In this document: piece by piece, positions 13,201 through 24,767 of the stretch | Layout: each line of letters opens with the position of its first letter | Position numbering within the stretch: position 1 is the first letter of the stretch | Translations under genes and position numbers: made by a program | The notes under the pieces: generated by a model | Database searches by the model: none | The model's input: only the letters and a program-made list of their open reading frames with translations | Told to the model about the DNA's origin: nothing | NCBI GenBank assembly: GCA_963682025.1 | Contig: OY821519.1 | Coordinates: 5,097,447 to 5,161,446 of the forward strand | Reading direction: 5' to 3' | From: Cordilura impudica | Taxonomy: Eukaryota > Arthropoda > Insecta > Diptera > Scathophagidae | DNA length: 64,000 bases

Positions 13201-13738
13201 ACAGAAAAAAAGATTTCTTTAGAACTCAAATAAAACTTAAGAAAATACGGAAATATTTTGGTGGAATTCTACAAGTCGTTGTGGTTTGTGAATAAAAACT
13301 TAATTATAGTTTATTGAGGAATAAAGTATTTATAAAAATACACATCAAAAATTCCCCAAAATGCAGTCGGCTAGTAAAATAAATAATGTGTACACTATTT
13401 GACAAATAGTTGGTCAGGTAGTGTTCAAGAAAATGTTTAAAAAGAAAAAATGGTATCAAATATTTGGTCTATGCAGCTAATTTGAAAATTAAAAAAAGTG
13501 TTAAAAACACGAGTTACTTAGGTTTGTCTCTCCTACCACAATTCCAATTTCGAATGCATTGGGTAATTGCCCATGAACAGTTTCTCTTGAAAATATTTTT
13601 TCACCAATACAATCATAAGTCACACAGCGTTATCTCCTTCAGATCACACCGATATAAGTTACGCTGTTTTTGTGATTGTATTGTGAAATAGAAATTTACC
13701 CCCCTGCGCGTATAGATGTTTACACATCAAAAAAATTA
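10300..13738 (+). mobile_element. Copy B of the hairpin-ended element, carrying a 21-bp minisatellite
   Basis: The left end reads TCATGTGAGTCCGATCAC followed by the hairpin GATGTATAAACATC. The right end reads CCCCCCTGCGCGTATAGATG, then TTTACACATCAAAAA. Both ends match copy A (inverted) and copy C. Between them lie a 2.3-kb tandem array and about 1 kb of unique sequence; part of the latter is shared with copy A. No transposase is visible, so it is presumably non-autonomous. Confidence 0.65.
10402..12690 (+). repeat. Minisatellite, 21-bp unit, about 109 copies
   Basis: The consensus unit is ATGTTTTCTGAAATTCAATTG, with a few 18-bp variants. Because unit lengths are multiples of three, one frame reads an uninterrupted heptapeptide theme (MFSEIQL, MFSEILF and similar) across the whole array. 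It is broken only by six stops that occur as three pairs about 159 bp apart. Those pairs recur at spacings of 399 bp (19 units) and 879 bp (41 units of 21 bp plus one of 18 bp), so parts of the array were duplicated as larger blocks. I do not regard it as a proven gene, because there is no promoter, intron or non-repeat domain. Confidence 0.95.
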
Positions 13739-13765
13739 AAGAAAAAATAAAATTTCCTAGAACTT

Positions 13766-13798
13766 GCACTCTAATTTCGAGTGCTGGGTTATGCTGGG
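13766..13798 (+). mobile_element. Degenerate Helitron-like 3' end (hairpin plus CTGG)
   Basis: An imperfect hairpin GCACTCTAATTTCGAGTGC is followed by a CTGG. The preceding AAATTTCCTAGAAnTTGCACT block is almost the same as at 16.15 kb. It sits just right of copy B and may be the true 3' end of that element or a separate insertion. Confidence 0.5.
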
Positions 13799-14290
13799 TT
13801 TAAATAAAAACACATTTTTTGTCGATCTGTGTTTGCAAAAACGGGCCTTTCTTTTAAGTGTGAGATATAAAATTGTTGCTTTATATTTCTGTAAACTAAT
13901 CTCATATTTTTTTTATTCAAACAAATAGTTCGCATATATTAAAAAACTATTTATGATATTAAAAGTTATATAACACATATTTAAATAAAATGAAAGCATT
14001 GACGTAAACATGAGCATCACAAAACCAATATGCATGTACTTTTCGATATGAGTAACAAATTAGGAAAACATATATGAACAAAAAAAAAAAAAAAACAAAT
14101 CAACTGTTTATTCATATTTACATAATCACAATATTATGCTACAATTACATAACGAAATGATACGTCATCATATCTACATCATTTATAAATGTTGAAAATA
14201 TTTTGTGTTTGTTTTAGTTTTTCATATAAACATATTTACATATACGTACTCGTTATATTTATGAATGTGTACATATGTTAAGCAAAACAA
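13799..14290. other. AT-rich spacer
   Basis: I see no coding signal and no recognised repeat apart from A-rich runs. Confidence 0.5.
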
Positions 14291-15108
14291 AACAAGTAAG
14301 AAAATTATAGTCGGTCTAGACCGACTATACGATACCCTATACCATGCGTTTAGAGACCCTATCTCTTTGGCCCAACTAACTGGACATAGAAAATATGCAA
14401 AAACCAAATTTGAGTGGGATTTTTATTAATTTTTTTGGCTGCAGATATGAAAAAGTTCATATCGGATGCTATATCTATATAGGGACTTGGTCCAAAAATG
14501 GACCGATCCTGATCATGTTTGGTAAAGTCTCTTGTATTTTGCAAAAATATATACAAACAAAATTTGAGAAGAATCAGTGCAATATTTTTGTTTTTTAATA
14601 GATTTAAGTGAAGATCGGGAAGCAACTCTATATGGGGTCAAAGGGATCATTTTTGGACTACTCATTAATGGATGTAATGAACGCATACAAACCCAATTTG
14701 AGTAAGATCTATATGACAATTTGGATCTTATGGCAATTTATGTCGATTTCATATGGGTAATTTGTATGGGGGCTAGGTCTGAACATGGACCGATTCTCAC
14801 CAATTTCAATAGCGTTCATCCCATGGCCGATAAAAGCTTATGTACCAAATTTCATCAAAATACATTCATATTTGCGACCTGCAGTTTGATTACAAGCTTT
14901 ACATGGACACACAGACGGACGGACGGACGGACGGACGGACGGACGGACGGACGGACGGACGGACGGACGGACATTGTTAAATCAACTCAGAAAGTGATTC
15001 TGATTCGATCGGTATAATTAAAGATGGGTCTAGGTCAAATATTTTTGGTTGTTACAAACAGCAGCACAAAGTCATTATACCCAAACCACATAGTGGTATA
15101 GGGTATAA
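14291..15108 (+). mobile_element. Full-length mini-me-like element (reference copy)
   Basis: It starts ACAAGTAAGAAAATTATA followed by the perfect palindrome GTCGGTCTAGACCGAC and ACCCTATACCA. It ends CCACATAGTGGTATAGGGTA. The first and last blocks therefore contain an inverted ACCCTATACCA. An internal (GGAC)n tract of about 15 units lies at 14913-14971. There is no ORF. The architecture, with an internal GTCC-type proto-microsatellite, fits the mini-me class known from Diptera (established knowledge). The autonomous partner is not visible here. Confidence 0.85.
14913..14971. repeat. (GGAC)n microsatellite inside the mini-me element
   Basis: This is a perfect GGAC run, much longer than in the sister copies at 26.85 kb (about 6 units) and 61.77 kb (about 4 units). 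Confidence 0.95.
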
Positions 15109-16100
15109 ATATTGCAATTTTACCCTTAGTAGTCGGTACTCGCATGGGGACATGAACTATCGAACGATCAATATATATGTATATAGTGAATATGTCTCCA
15201 TTGTTTTGTAACTACAGGGATATCCTCAATGAAATGCCACGTTATTTTTATATACATACATTTTTATACAATTTATGTATATAAGTACATATGTTTTCAT
15301 TTGTTTGAATTTGCATACATACACATTTTTATTTGTGTCCCCAAATAATGCCATTGGGTTTGGCTCACAAATGGATATCGAAAAAATTAAATGCAACAAT
15401 AAACAATAGCAATAAATGCATGAGCAACGAAACCGTATCTAGCAAAATAAAAAGACAACATTAATTACTTTCAAGTTTTAAATTTATATCTGTTGTTGGC
15501 TTTATATATGAATATTTACTTATGTAACTTTACAATGTGAGAACAATTGATTTATGCAGCGTTCTAACATTAAAATTTTACCAGCAAAAATAAATAAATA
15601 AATTCCAATATGTTGATAAATAACTAAAACTACGGAGCTTGATATTTTTTTGATTTAGTTTTTACAGATAATTTTAAAAAGGCTTGGCTTCTATTGAAAA
15701 TTTACCATTATCGGATGGGGTCTAAGACAACATTCTTTTAAAAGAGAGATATCTTTACATATCAGCATTTGTTATAACATAGAAATTGGAACATAGCGAC
15801 CTCTTGAAAATACCGCTTTATTTATAATATTAATAGGCAAGGCGACTTCTTGTGACCGATGTAAGTTTCACAGTTTTACCCCGATTTTGACAAAAAAATT
15901 GTCATTTGAAAGGTATTTCTTTTTAGCTGTTATCCAGATTTACAGATTTTTATCGTCTGGAATATTGTTTTGGAGTTATGAACGTTTACAGCTGTTACTA
16001 ACATATTCACAAAATTATGCAATGCTATTATGTATTTATTAAATTTGTTAATGTGTTTTTGTTAATGTGTGGAATTTGTTTTCTTCATTTAAAATAAGTT
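15109..16100. other. AT-rich spacer, possibly part of the Helitron-like element ending at 16193
   Basis: I see no coding signal. The right part may belong to the element that ends with the hairpin at 16.16 kb, but I cannot find its 5' end. Confidence 0.4.
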
Positions 16101-16161
16101 GAATTGTGAAGCATACCTTTAGGGTCTTTATTAAATGAAAAAATGAAATTTCCTAGAATTT

Positions 16162-16193
16162 GCACTCGAATTTCGAGTGCTGGAATCTGCTAG
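16162..16193 (+). mobile_element. Helitron-like 3' terminus: hairpin and CTAG
   Basis: The 19-nt palindrome GCACTCGAATTTCGAGTGC is followed after 9 nt by CTAG and then T. This is the canonical Helitron 3' layout: a hairpin about 10 nt before CTRR, inserted next to T. The family also occurs in degenerate form at 13.77 kb. The 5' end is not identified. Confidence 0.65.
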
Positions 16194-17224
16194 TATGTAT
16201 AATTACATAATAAGATATAAATGTAATTTAATTCACAGTATCTCACAGCGCTTGCTTTTAGTTCCAATATTCGGGACATCCTAACGACCATATATTCATT
16301 AGTGCATCATATTTACTGACTCATTCCATTATTTGTAGTGTTTAACCAGTTTTCAATTTTATTGTATTTGCCGTAAATGGTGTAACTAATTGATGTATGC
16401 CGTATCTGTATGTGTGCATTCACTGGTGTAAAAAGGTGATAAAGAGTACATATCAATAACTTGGATGAGAAATATTTAAAAATTTAATAAAGGGATTTTT
16501 TGAAATAATGTTTAATAAAATAAATCTCTTGACTTGTCGAATTTCAGTTCGGCTTTAAGCTGAACTAAGGTAAAAGATGTAGAAACTTTAGACAAATCCA
16601 ATTTATTTATTAAAAAAATCATATTTATATAATTTTTTTTTATAATTTTAAAACGTCTGCTTTTGAACTGCAGTACGGTTCAAATTCTATCAAGAAATGA
16701 CACCAACAAATATACACATTTGATTATATTCAACATTTATTCTAAAATAACTTTCCAAAAAATTAATTTTAATTTGTGTTGTAACAAAATTGTATATTTC
16801 AATTATTGTATATAGATCAGTGGCCATGTACTGTGCATTTGAATTGGCATAATATACCAAATGAAAAATGTTGCGTAATAATTCTGCAGTTAAATAATGA
16901 CAAAATTACGGTTGCCATTAAAAATGCAATGCAATTAAAAATGATTCTATTTAATTTTGCCGGAAAATATTTGTGGTTTATAACAAATTTTCGATACCCC
17001 AAATATTTACAAATAAAACAAATATCAGAGTGAGCCAGTGAAAATCGGATATTTTTTGTAACTTCCTATAAGTTTTGTGAGCAGAAATTAAATGTTATCG
17101 ATTAATCATACTGACAACAAATATTCAAAAATCTCAAAAACACTGTTCAAAAATTTTTTTCGAGCCACTCTGTCTCTAAAAATTTAAGTGATTTCAATAC
17201 AATTAAGACTGTTTCCACGTCTTT
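16194..17224. other. AT-rich spacer
   Basis: I see no supported gene. Short frames near 16.8-17.0 kb overlap on both strands and have no family resemblance that I recognise. Confidence 0.5.
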
Positions 17225-17248
17225 TAGAATACTGAATAATTAAGATTA

Positions 17249-17627
17249 ATGAATGAATATGAAGATGTTGTGAATATCTCAAGTATAGTGAATTTAAAGC
17301 ATAAAACAAGTCCAGGTATAGATGGTATCTCCAATAAATGCATAAAATCCATGCCTTCAAAAAGCTTAGAAGTCCCAACACGTCTGTATATTGCTTGTTT
17401 TAAGATATGTCACTTCTCAATAGATGGGAAAAAATCTAAAATAATTGCTGTTCCCAAACCGGGAAAGATCTTTCCAGTCCCTACTCATACAGACCAATAA
17501 GTCTCTTAAGCTCTATGTGCAAGATGTTAGAGATACTCTTAAAGGGAAATGAGTTAATTTTATTGAAGATTTCCATATTCTTCCCGTCCAGCAATTCGTT
17601 TTCCGTGCTCATCATAATACTAAACAA
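17249..17627 (+). pseudogene. LINE reverse transcriptase, N-terminal half
   Basis: The frame reads KTSPGIDGISNKCIKSMPSK, then IIAVPKPGK and, after a frameshift, RPISLLSSMCKMLEILLK. These are the classic jockey-clade motifs (APGxDGI, IPKPGK, YRPISLLS). Translation ends at the insertion point. Confidence 0.85.
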
Positions 17628-20078
17628 TAGGGTGTTCCTTAATAAAAAAAAAAAAGTGTTAAAACTCTCGGTCTCATCCTCTAGATATATGAGAATAGCA
17701 AAAAACTGAGAAATAAAAAGTCTTGGGCCAATCAAAAAACATTTAGTTGTGCCTCAACGCGATTGAAAATTTCAAGTGTGTTTATATGGGGTAAATATGA
17801 CCTTTATTCAGATTTTACGAAAATTTCGTTCTATGGTTTAATTTTTCCGACAAGTTGTTATATAATTCGAGATTAGAATTAAATTGTCCTTTCAAAAAGC
17901 TATAAAACTTCAAAATCGAATGAAACCTCGCCAAGAAATAGCAAATGCCCCAGACCACTTTTGTACTAAAAAATACTAGGTGAAGAAATTTGATGGCATT
18001 TTTTTCAGCTTTGAGAAATTGATTAAAGCCATAATTTCTTTTTGGTCTTTATACTTATAAAAACTCAGATGTGAAGTATTGTTTTATTGCCATGTTGTTA
18101 ACCTATTGCGCATTGAGACCGAAAATGGGAAATTTTTTTGATACAATTTTGAAAACTCCTTTTTTCAAGTTTTAAAAAATGTTCTTAAACCAAATTTAAA
18201 AACCTGGATCTGGAACTTTAAGGTTTTCTTAGATATATACCACAGATTAACCGTGTGAATTTTTAAGTAAATCCCTATTTCAGAATTTTTTTGACAAGGA
18301 TTTTATTTTTGCGGATTTCGAGAAAAATGGTTTTTTGTAAAATATTCTGTAAATGTACTATTTCTAAATACTTTGTATCAAAAATTCATCACTTTTCAAC
18401 TTTTAACTGCTATATTTTATCTTAATAGCCTAGGATTTCAGAAAAAATATAATATGACCCCATTAACCCTTTTGTAATTGGGGTCACATATGACCCCAAA
18501 CTAATAAAAGACAATTTATCCAAAAAATTCAAATATTTTGTAGGTGCTGTGAATTTCTAGATGGGATGCTTAAAATATAATAGCCAAAAGTGTAGAACTT
18601 CCGCTTATAAAATTTGGGATAAATCCGAGAACGTTAACCCATTATTTGCCAAGGCTAACTTAGGATTTTAAGATATTTATCAATAAAAATGACCGAAACC
18701 GAGTTTTTCTATTAAACTCGATGAAATCACTATTTAGAATTTAAATAAAATAATTCAGTTCATTTTTATTTTTTTAACCCTTCAGTGCTCCTGGGATCAA
18801 AATAATCCATTACGATATATCTTTGGTGCAATTATCTGCTTATTGCTCGCGAATATAAATTAAAACAACTTTTAACCAATTTTGTTATAAAATTATTTTA
18901 TTTATAAAAACTATCTATATTTTTTCAAATACAATAAAAAACCCACATATAACCCAAAGCTAATAAAAGACAATTTATTCAAAGGAATATGAAATATAAA
19001 ATTGATATAATAATAAGGGTTTTCACTCTTGGTCTTATATTTACAACCCTGTTATATTTACAACGATTTTATACTACAAATCCTGAACGTCTTTTCCGTG
19101 TATATTGTATTGTACTGTAGGAGCGGAAGTTCAACATATTTGGTTATTATATTTTAAGCATCGCTTCTAAAAATTCCACAGCACTTACAAAATATTTGAA
19201 TTTTTTAATAAATTGTCTTTTATTAGCTTGGAGTCATATATGACCCCAATTACAAAAGGGTTAATGGAGTCATATTATTTTTTTTCTGAAATTTTATGCT
19301 ATTAAGATAAAATATAACATATAAAAGTCGAAAAGTGATGAATTTTTGATACAAAGTATTTAGAAAGAGTACATTTACAGAATATTTTACTAAAATCCCA
19401 TTTTTCTCGAAATCCGCAAAAATAAAATTCTTGTCAAAAAAATTCTGGCGCTGTTAATTTGTAATATGTATTTAACAATAGCATAAGGTCATAGATCGAG
19501 TTTTTTAAATTTTGTTTAAGAAAATTCTTAAAAACATAAAAAAGGAGTTTTCAAAATTTTATCAAAAAAATTTCCCATTTTCGGTCTCAATGCACAATAG
19601 GTAAACAACCTGGTAATAAAACAATACTTCATATCTAAGTACTTATAAGTATAGAGACCAAAACGAAATTAAGGCTTTAATCAATTTCTCAAAGTTAAAA
19701 AAATGACATCAAATTTCATGACCTAGTTTTTTTTAACACAAAAGTGGTCTGGGGCATTTGCTATTTCTTGGCGAGTTTTATTCGATTTTAAAGGTTTATA
19801 GTTTTTTGAAAGGCTAATTTAATACTGATCCTGAATTATATAACAACTTGTCGGAGAAATTAAACTATAGAATGAAATTTTCGTAAAATTTGAAAAAAAG
19901 TCACATTTTCCCCACACACACTTCAAATTTTCAATCGCGTTTAGCCACCTCTAAATGTTTTTGATTGGCCCAAAACTTTGTATTTCTCAGTTTTTTTTTT
20001 TGCTATTCGCATATTTCTAGGGGGTGAGACCGAGAGTTTGAACACTTTTTTCTCTCCATATAATGAAGGGCCACCCTA
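17628..20078. mobile_element. 2.45-kb foldback element with roughly 1-kb inverted arms
   Basis: The left end TAGGGTGTTCCTTAAT and the right end (complement TAGGGTGGCCCTTCAT) are the tips of an inverted repeat. It extends to about 18615 on the left and starts again near 19118 on the right, with a loop of about 500 bp. Matching landmarks on both arms include AACTCTCGGTCTCA, GGGCCAATCAAAA and the ATATGACCCCAA block. The flanking octamers CTAAACAA and CTACATAA agree at 6 of 8 bases. Together with the TAGGGTG terminus this suggests a hAT-type target duplication that has drifted. No ORF is present. It inserted into the LINE reverse transcriptase. Confidence 0.85.
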
Positions 20079-20086
20079 CTACATAA

Positions 20087-20850
20087 CCTTTAGTTAGAAT
20101 CAAGAAAATAATTACAAAACATTTCAGTGATCAAAAATATACTGCCATGCTTTTACTGGACATAAAATCTGCATTAGATTCAGTTTGGCATAAGTTATTC
20201 TCCACTGGATTAGATATTCAAACAATACAAATTCTTAAAAGTTACCTTACAAATCGCTCATACAGAGTAAATATTGGTGAAAATTTTTCCGAAGATTACA
20301 AAATTCTAGCTGGTTGTCCTAAAGGCTCATATCTTTCTCCTATGCTCTATAATATTTTTACTTCTGATTTCTCATCATAATCTGGATGCGAACCCTTAAT
20401 TTTCGCTGACGATACTGCCACTTGACAGTAAAATATTATTAAGTGAACACATCAATTCCATTTTTAACAAAATAAATATTACAACCAGAATCATGTACCC
20501 ATTTATAAATAGAAAGTCTGATCTGAACATTGAGAAAGATTTGATCTTGAGCCTGCATAATTTCAAACTCAATCACTATTTTAGTGATCGAAAATAAGAT
20601 TTTTTATTTTTATAGAAAATAATAAAACTGAAAATAAACTTTTAATTTTGAAGGTAGTTTTTCACGCTGCTCCTTCATGGCACAACACGCCTGATTTTCA
20701 TCTAAAAAGTTTACAATTTTGTCAGGATAAACTTCTGAAAATGTATCATAATTTACCACAATATTTTTCTACTATTACTGGAACTTTTTTTTTTAACAAA
20801 TGTGCTAATTCTCCTTACGAACACATTACAACTTAAAGTACTTAACAAGT
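20087..20850 (+). pseudogene. LINE reverse transcriptase, C-terminal half
   Basis: It reads MLLLDIKSALDSVWHK, the first catalytic Asp block, then a GCPKGSYLSPMLYNIF motif, where the usual GVPQGSxLSP is altered, and after a stop FADDTAT, the catalytic box. A C-terminal piece (20648-20836) contains LKSLQFCQDKLLKMYHNLP, as in jockey-clade proteins. At least three stops or frameshifts are present. Confidence 0.85.
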
Positions 20851-21012
20851 TTATTTTGAACTACAAATATATCTCGTTTTTATTAAAACTTTTTTTTTTT
20901 TGTTAAAGGTTTTTGAAAATTTCTCCTTATTATATTAAGTTACTTTTTAAGAAAGTTTTCTTAATTTTTCAAACTATGTTTAAGTTGAAAAGTCAAACTT
21001 GACTTAACTCCT

Positions 21013-21038
21013 TATATATATATATATATATATATATA
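21013..21038. repeat. (TA)n microsatellite in the LINE 3' tail
   Basis: Thirteen TA units lie between the CTTGACTTAACTCC block and the terminal GAATTTGAATC of the LINE. Confidence 0.9.
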
Positions 21039-21137
21039 CTAAAATTATTGTGAATCTGACATAATACTTTAAACAAGAAGTACATTTGAATTTGAATCAT
21101 ACTGACAAGAACTTATCGGTTATTTCCATTGATTACT

Positions 21138-22130
21138 TTTATACCCTTTTCCGCTAAGAGATCACGCTATAATGAATGAGTTTGTGCTGATGTTTGTAAC
21201 TACCAAAAATATTTCACCTAAACCTGCCTTTTATTATAAAGATTGTTTCATAATCACTTTTTGAGTTCATTAATTGTCCGTCCGTCCGTGCACCCGTCCA
21301 CCCGTCTGTTCATCTTTATGTCCATGTGAACTTTTTAATCAAACTACACTACGAAAATATGAATATATTTTGTTAAAATTCCGTACGTACACTTTTATTG
21401 GTACGAACGCTGTAGAAATTGGTAAAAAAAGGTGCATGGGTGAGGTCGACAAAACTGTCATAACATTCAAGTTATCATATGTGGTTTGTATCTGTCTATT
21501 ACACCCGTTAATCAGTAGTCCAAAATAAACCGTTTAATGCAATCCTTAAAGCTGCTTCCCCATCTTCACTTAAATTTATTAAATAATCTAACCCTTAAAA
21601 ACAAAGTTTTTATTAAAACTCTTTCTATCTTTATGCATATGAGTTTTGAATCTCTTCGTGACGTTGCGTGACTTTGCGTTACTATCTTTAGGTTAATATT
21701 TGGTGATAAGTCTATGGACAAAGTTTAAGATCAATCGGATTAGGGAAGTGAGGTTTTAAGCACTACGTGACTGCGTGTGACTACACAAGAAGACTATGGG
21801 CCAAGTTTAAGGTCAATTGGATGAGGTGGAATGGGGTTGCCCCATGGCAGACAGACAGACAGAGAGTATGAGTTAAAAGAAACAGTTTAAAAACAAAAAT
21901 ATTACACTTATTTTTCTTAAATTTGGTTTGTATGTGCTTTTTGCAAAAAGAAGTGTATTCCCCATATAAATATAGCATCCGATATAAAGCACAACCATAT
22001 CTATAGGCAGAAAATATAACAACAATAACAATGCCACTCAAATTTGGCTTATGATTATTTTCTATACCCAATTAGCCGGACCTAGGACCCCTTCTCTAAA
22101 CGCTTGGTATATGGTATGATATACATGTCC
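21138..22130 (-). mobile_element. Diverged mini-me-like element with an internal insertion
   Basis: On the plus strand it begins ATACCCTTTTCCGC and TGTTTGTAACTACCAAAAAT, passes a GTCC run at 21272-21305, and ends AACGCTTGGTATATGGTATG. These are the reverse-complement landmarks of the 14.3-kb copy. About 250 bp near 21600-21880, rich in GTGACTTTGCGT motifs and ending in a CAGA run, are not found in the other copies and look like an insertion. Confidence 0.65.
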
Positions 22131-22796
22131 AATATAAATAAGGAATTCCACAGTCTAAAATTGCAGGAGCAAATTATTCATAGGACAATTACAGAAATTA
22201 ATTACATTGTTGTGTCTAATATATTCAGCAGCATTTATTCACATTAGCTTAATACATTTATTTTTATTTAACCTTGAGCATGTCTTAAATAGCAATTTGT
22301 AATATCAATAAAATTTTAAATCATACTTACGTCTTTACATACATAAATACATACATTTTCCCCTGTTAACTTTATGTTTTTTACAACATCATAAAGCCAA
22401 ATTTTATTACGAAATACTTTCCGAAGCTCGTTACAATCTCAAGTCGCATTCGTTGGTCTTAATGATCGGATCGTTTAAGATGCATGTTAAGATGTCGATA
22501 ATAAAAACGAAAATATATTTTAAATAAATCTCGTCAAAAGGGTTATCAAATCTAATAATATCATAAAAAAGAAAATTGTTCTGCTTAAAAACAAAATACT
22601 AAAAAAAGGTAATAAGAATTGTTGGCATTAAAATTCTGGATTTTAACGCGTTTGTTTGTTTGTTTCAGATTTGTGAACCAAAATTCATTTAGTGAGTATG
22701 AACGATATGTAAGGATATTTGATGATTTCAAATTGAAGGAAACAAAGTTTTTTTTTTTTTTTAAATAACAGCTAGATTCCATTATTATACATTAAA
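22131..22796. other. AT-rich spacer
   Basis: No coding signal or recognised repeat was found. Confidence 0.5.
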
Positions 22797-23110
22797 GAAA
22801 ATTATAGTCGGGGTTAGTTAGTTTTTACTGATACTGATATCTACGTATCTGCTTTTGTGTACTCCGGAAAGTCTCGTAGTACAGTACACAAATGAGCACT
22901 TTATTTGAGTGACTAAGTATAGATCAAAAACTATCCCTGGCAATAGTAGAAATAGGTGCATGAGTATTTAGAATTAAATTTCGACCAAGTTTTTCAGGTT
23001 TTATAAAATCAATTTTTATACCTTGAACACATTCCATCTGCAATAATTAGGAAAAAGCTGGATTTGAGAGAGCTCTGTCCGTCTGTCCGTCTACCCGTTT
23101 CCGAAAATCG
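22797..23110 (+). mobile_element. Remnants of two mini-me-like elements
   Basis: The first part starts AGAAAATTATAGTCGG as in the reference family but then diverges. The second starts near 23017 with TTATACCTTGAACACATTCC and contains GTCCGTCTGTCCGTCTACCCG, as in a related fly repeat. Both are truncated. Confidence 0.5.
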
Positions 23111-23577
23111 TGATCACGGCCTCAATAGGTTAGCTGGGTTGCTGACTTTAAATCAGAAAGATTCGCTTACATTCTGAGCATGTTTCTAGTTTAATTCGTT
23201 AAAGTGGGTTTAATAGTTACCAACATATCAATGAAAAAGTTAAAAAAGGCTGAAAATATTTGATTTTTCTCTGTATCTGTTATTTATTAAGGTAATAAAA
23301 GGATACAACCATTTATAGATTTTAATAAAGTTTATCATATTTACATAATTTTTGCTTGAGATGGATGCAGTTTTTCTTTTAAGAATTTGTAGGAAATTTT
23401 CTATATTACAAGTTGTTTCATTTAAATACATTTCAAATTGTCTTCATTTTAAATTTTTTGTATACAATTTATCATGTTTTGGCGAATTCAGGATATTTGT
23501 TACATAGGAAAGCTTTCAGATTAAGAAGTTTCAGCTTTAATGTGTGTCAGATCCTAATATTTAGTTTGCGCACGCCG

Positions 23578-23616
23578 CACAGTGGTCAATTTCGCGAGAT
23601 AGCGGTCAAAACTCTA
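23578..23616. repeat. T1 terminal inverted repeat, transposase-distal end
   Basis: It begins CACAGTG, the same heptamer as the consensus recombination signal heptamer of V(D)J joining, followed by GTCAATTT and GAGATAGCGG. It pairs with the end at 27974-28009. Confidence 0.92.
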
Positions 23617-24170
23617 TAACTTTTGACCGGATTGGTATTTTTTTTGTTCAATAGGAGGGACTTTAAGCTTCAATTTGCGTGTTCAAACGTAAAAATCGAC
23701 TGATAGGAACGTAAGTAATTTGGAGTTAAAAATGCATTTTAATTTTTTGTTGAGTTTCCATGTAGAAGTTGAATATTTTGACATTTTAAATAGGTATTTT
23801 TTTTATAATTTCTTATTTTCTTCAATCGTATTTCACAACCAATACTTATTTATTATTCCTAAACTTAATTTTGGTCAGAAAATGCCAACATTTGGCCCTT
23901 GACATTTATTTGGTCTCAATATTCACAGGGGCCAAAGGTTGTTTTTTTTGGAAGAAAGCTAATTCTTGTGAGGATTAAACTAAAAAATAACACTGAAATT
24001 CCCAACAATATCAATACCATTTGGATATATTATATACAGAACACAACATCGATAAAATTTTAAGTAAACTTTTACTATTGATTTAAAGTGCACATATATT
24101 TTATTTAAATGTATTAATAAAAATTTATACTAAAATTAGAAACAAATTATAATCTTTAAACTAGTATTAA

Positions 24171-24767
24171 TTAAACAATATTAGTAAAAATTTCTTCCAA
24201 ATAGCTTTGATTTTCATTTAGCAGTAGTTGTTTAGCTTCTTCATCTAACTCTAATGAGGTTGATTTCCTTTTTTGTCGAATACTGGACATATATGGGTCT
24301 GATGTGCACAACAAAATATTAATAAGATCTTCATTAGTACAATATCTGAAAATTTTTCTTGTATTGTGCTCGCGAAAGAATCTGTAGCCTTTGTTCCTTT
24401 TTTCTTGGGCTTCTTCTGAGAGATCTCCAATTGGAAGCATATTGTGCTGAATTATTTGTTCCCCATGGAACAAAATTTTGTGAACTGTGGTTGGCATATG
24501 TCTCCAAGAATATTTTTGGTTATAAAGGGTTGCTGTCTCATTAGCATACTGACCAATTTTTTTTGCATCTATCTTTTTGCTACATGCTATAACTTGTAAT
24601 ATGATTTGGAATCGTCTTATTAAATCATAATCTACTCCAGTTTTAGAAGCTGCAGTTTCTGGATCGGAAATAAATCTCCTTGCTGTGTTTCCATCATTAG
24701 AATTTCCTTCTCCTTGCTTTGGCTGGTCAATTATAAGGCCTATCTCACGGTATTTTTCTTGAATATC
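24171..24767 (-). pseudogene. Transib transposase, C-terminal part with the catalytic Glu region
   Basis: In the frame after the homopolymer, the sequence reads LIIDQPKQGEGNSNDGNTAR and RFISDPETAA. This is the signature of Transib enzymes (DxPKxGxGxxNDGNTARRFF). It continues into VHKILFHGE and then LSEEAQEKRNK with FREHNTRK and NEDLINILLCTSDPY. The latter aligns by eye with the RAG1 segment holding its catalytic Glu (SEGNESGNK and the following helix). The frame is open to a normal stop, giving about 675 residues in total if the shift is disregarded, which is close to the family's usual length. Only the single A-run shift is visible, so it could also be a sequencing error. Confidence 0.88.

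Larger units (their letters stand above)
17225..21095 (+). mobile_element. Jockey-like LINE split by a foldback insertion
   Basis: Two reverse transcriptase halves on the same strand join logically across a 2.45-kb insertion. The 5' half stops in the block equivalent to FGFRxxHSTxxQ, and the 3' half resumes with the next RT block. The 3' tail ends with a TTTGAATTTGAATC sequence typical of jockey-type LINEs. The copy is 5'-truncated: it lacks gag and endonuclease. It also carries point stops. Confidence 0.85.

Noticed and set aside
14359..14625. Frames repeated in several places (SRSIFGPSPYIDIASDMNFF type)
   Set aside because: They recur because the mini-me element recurs. Both strands are partly open and copies carry indels, so coding is not supported.
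14913..14971. (GGAC)n run as a possible CRISPR-like or regulatory array
   Set aside because: It is a simple tetranucleotide microsatellite internal to a mobile element; there are no spacers.
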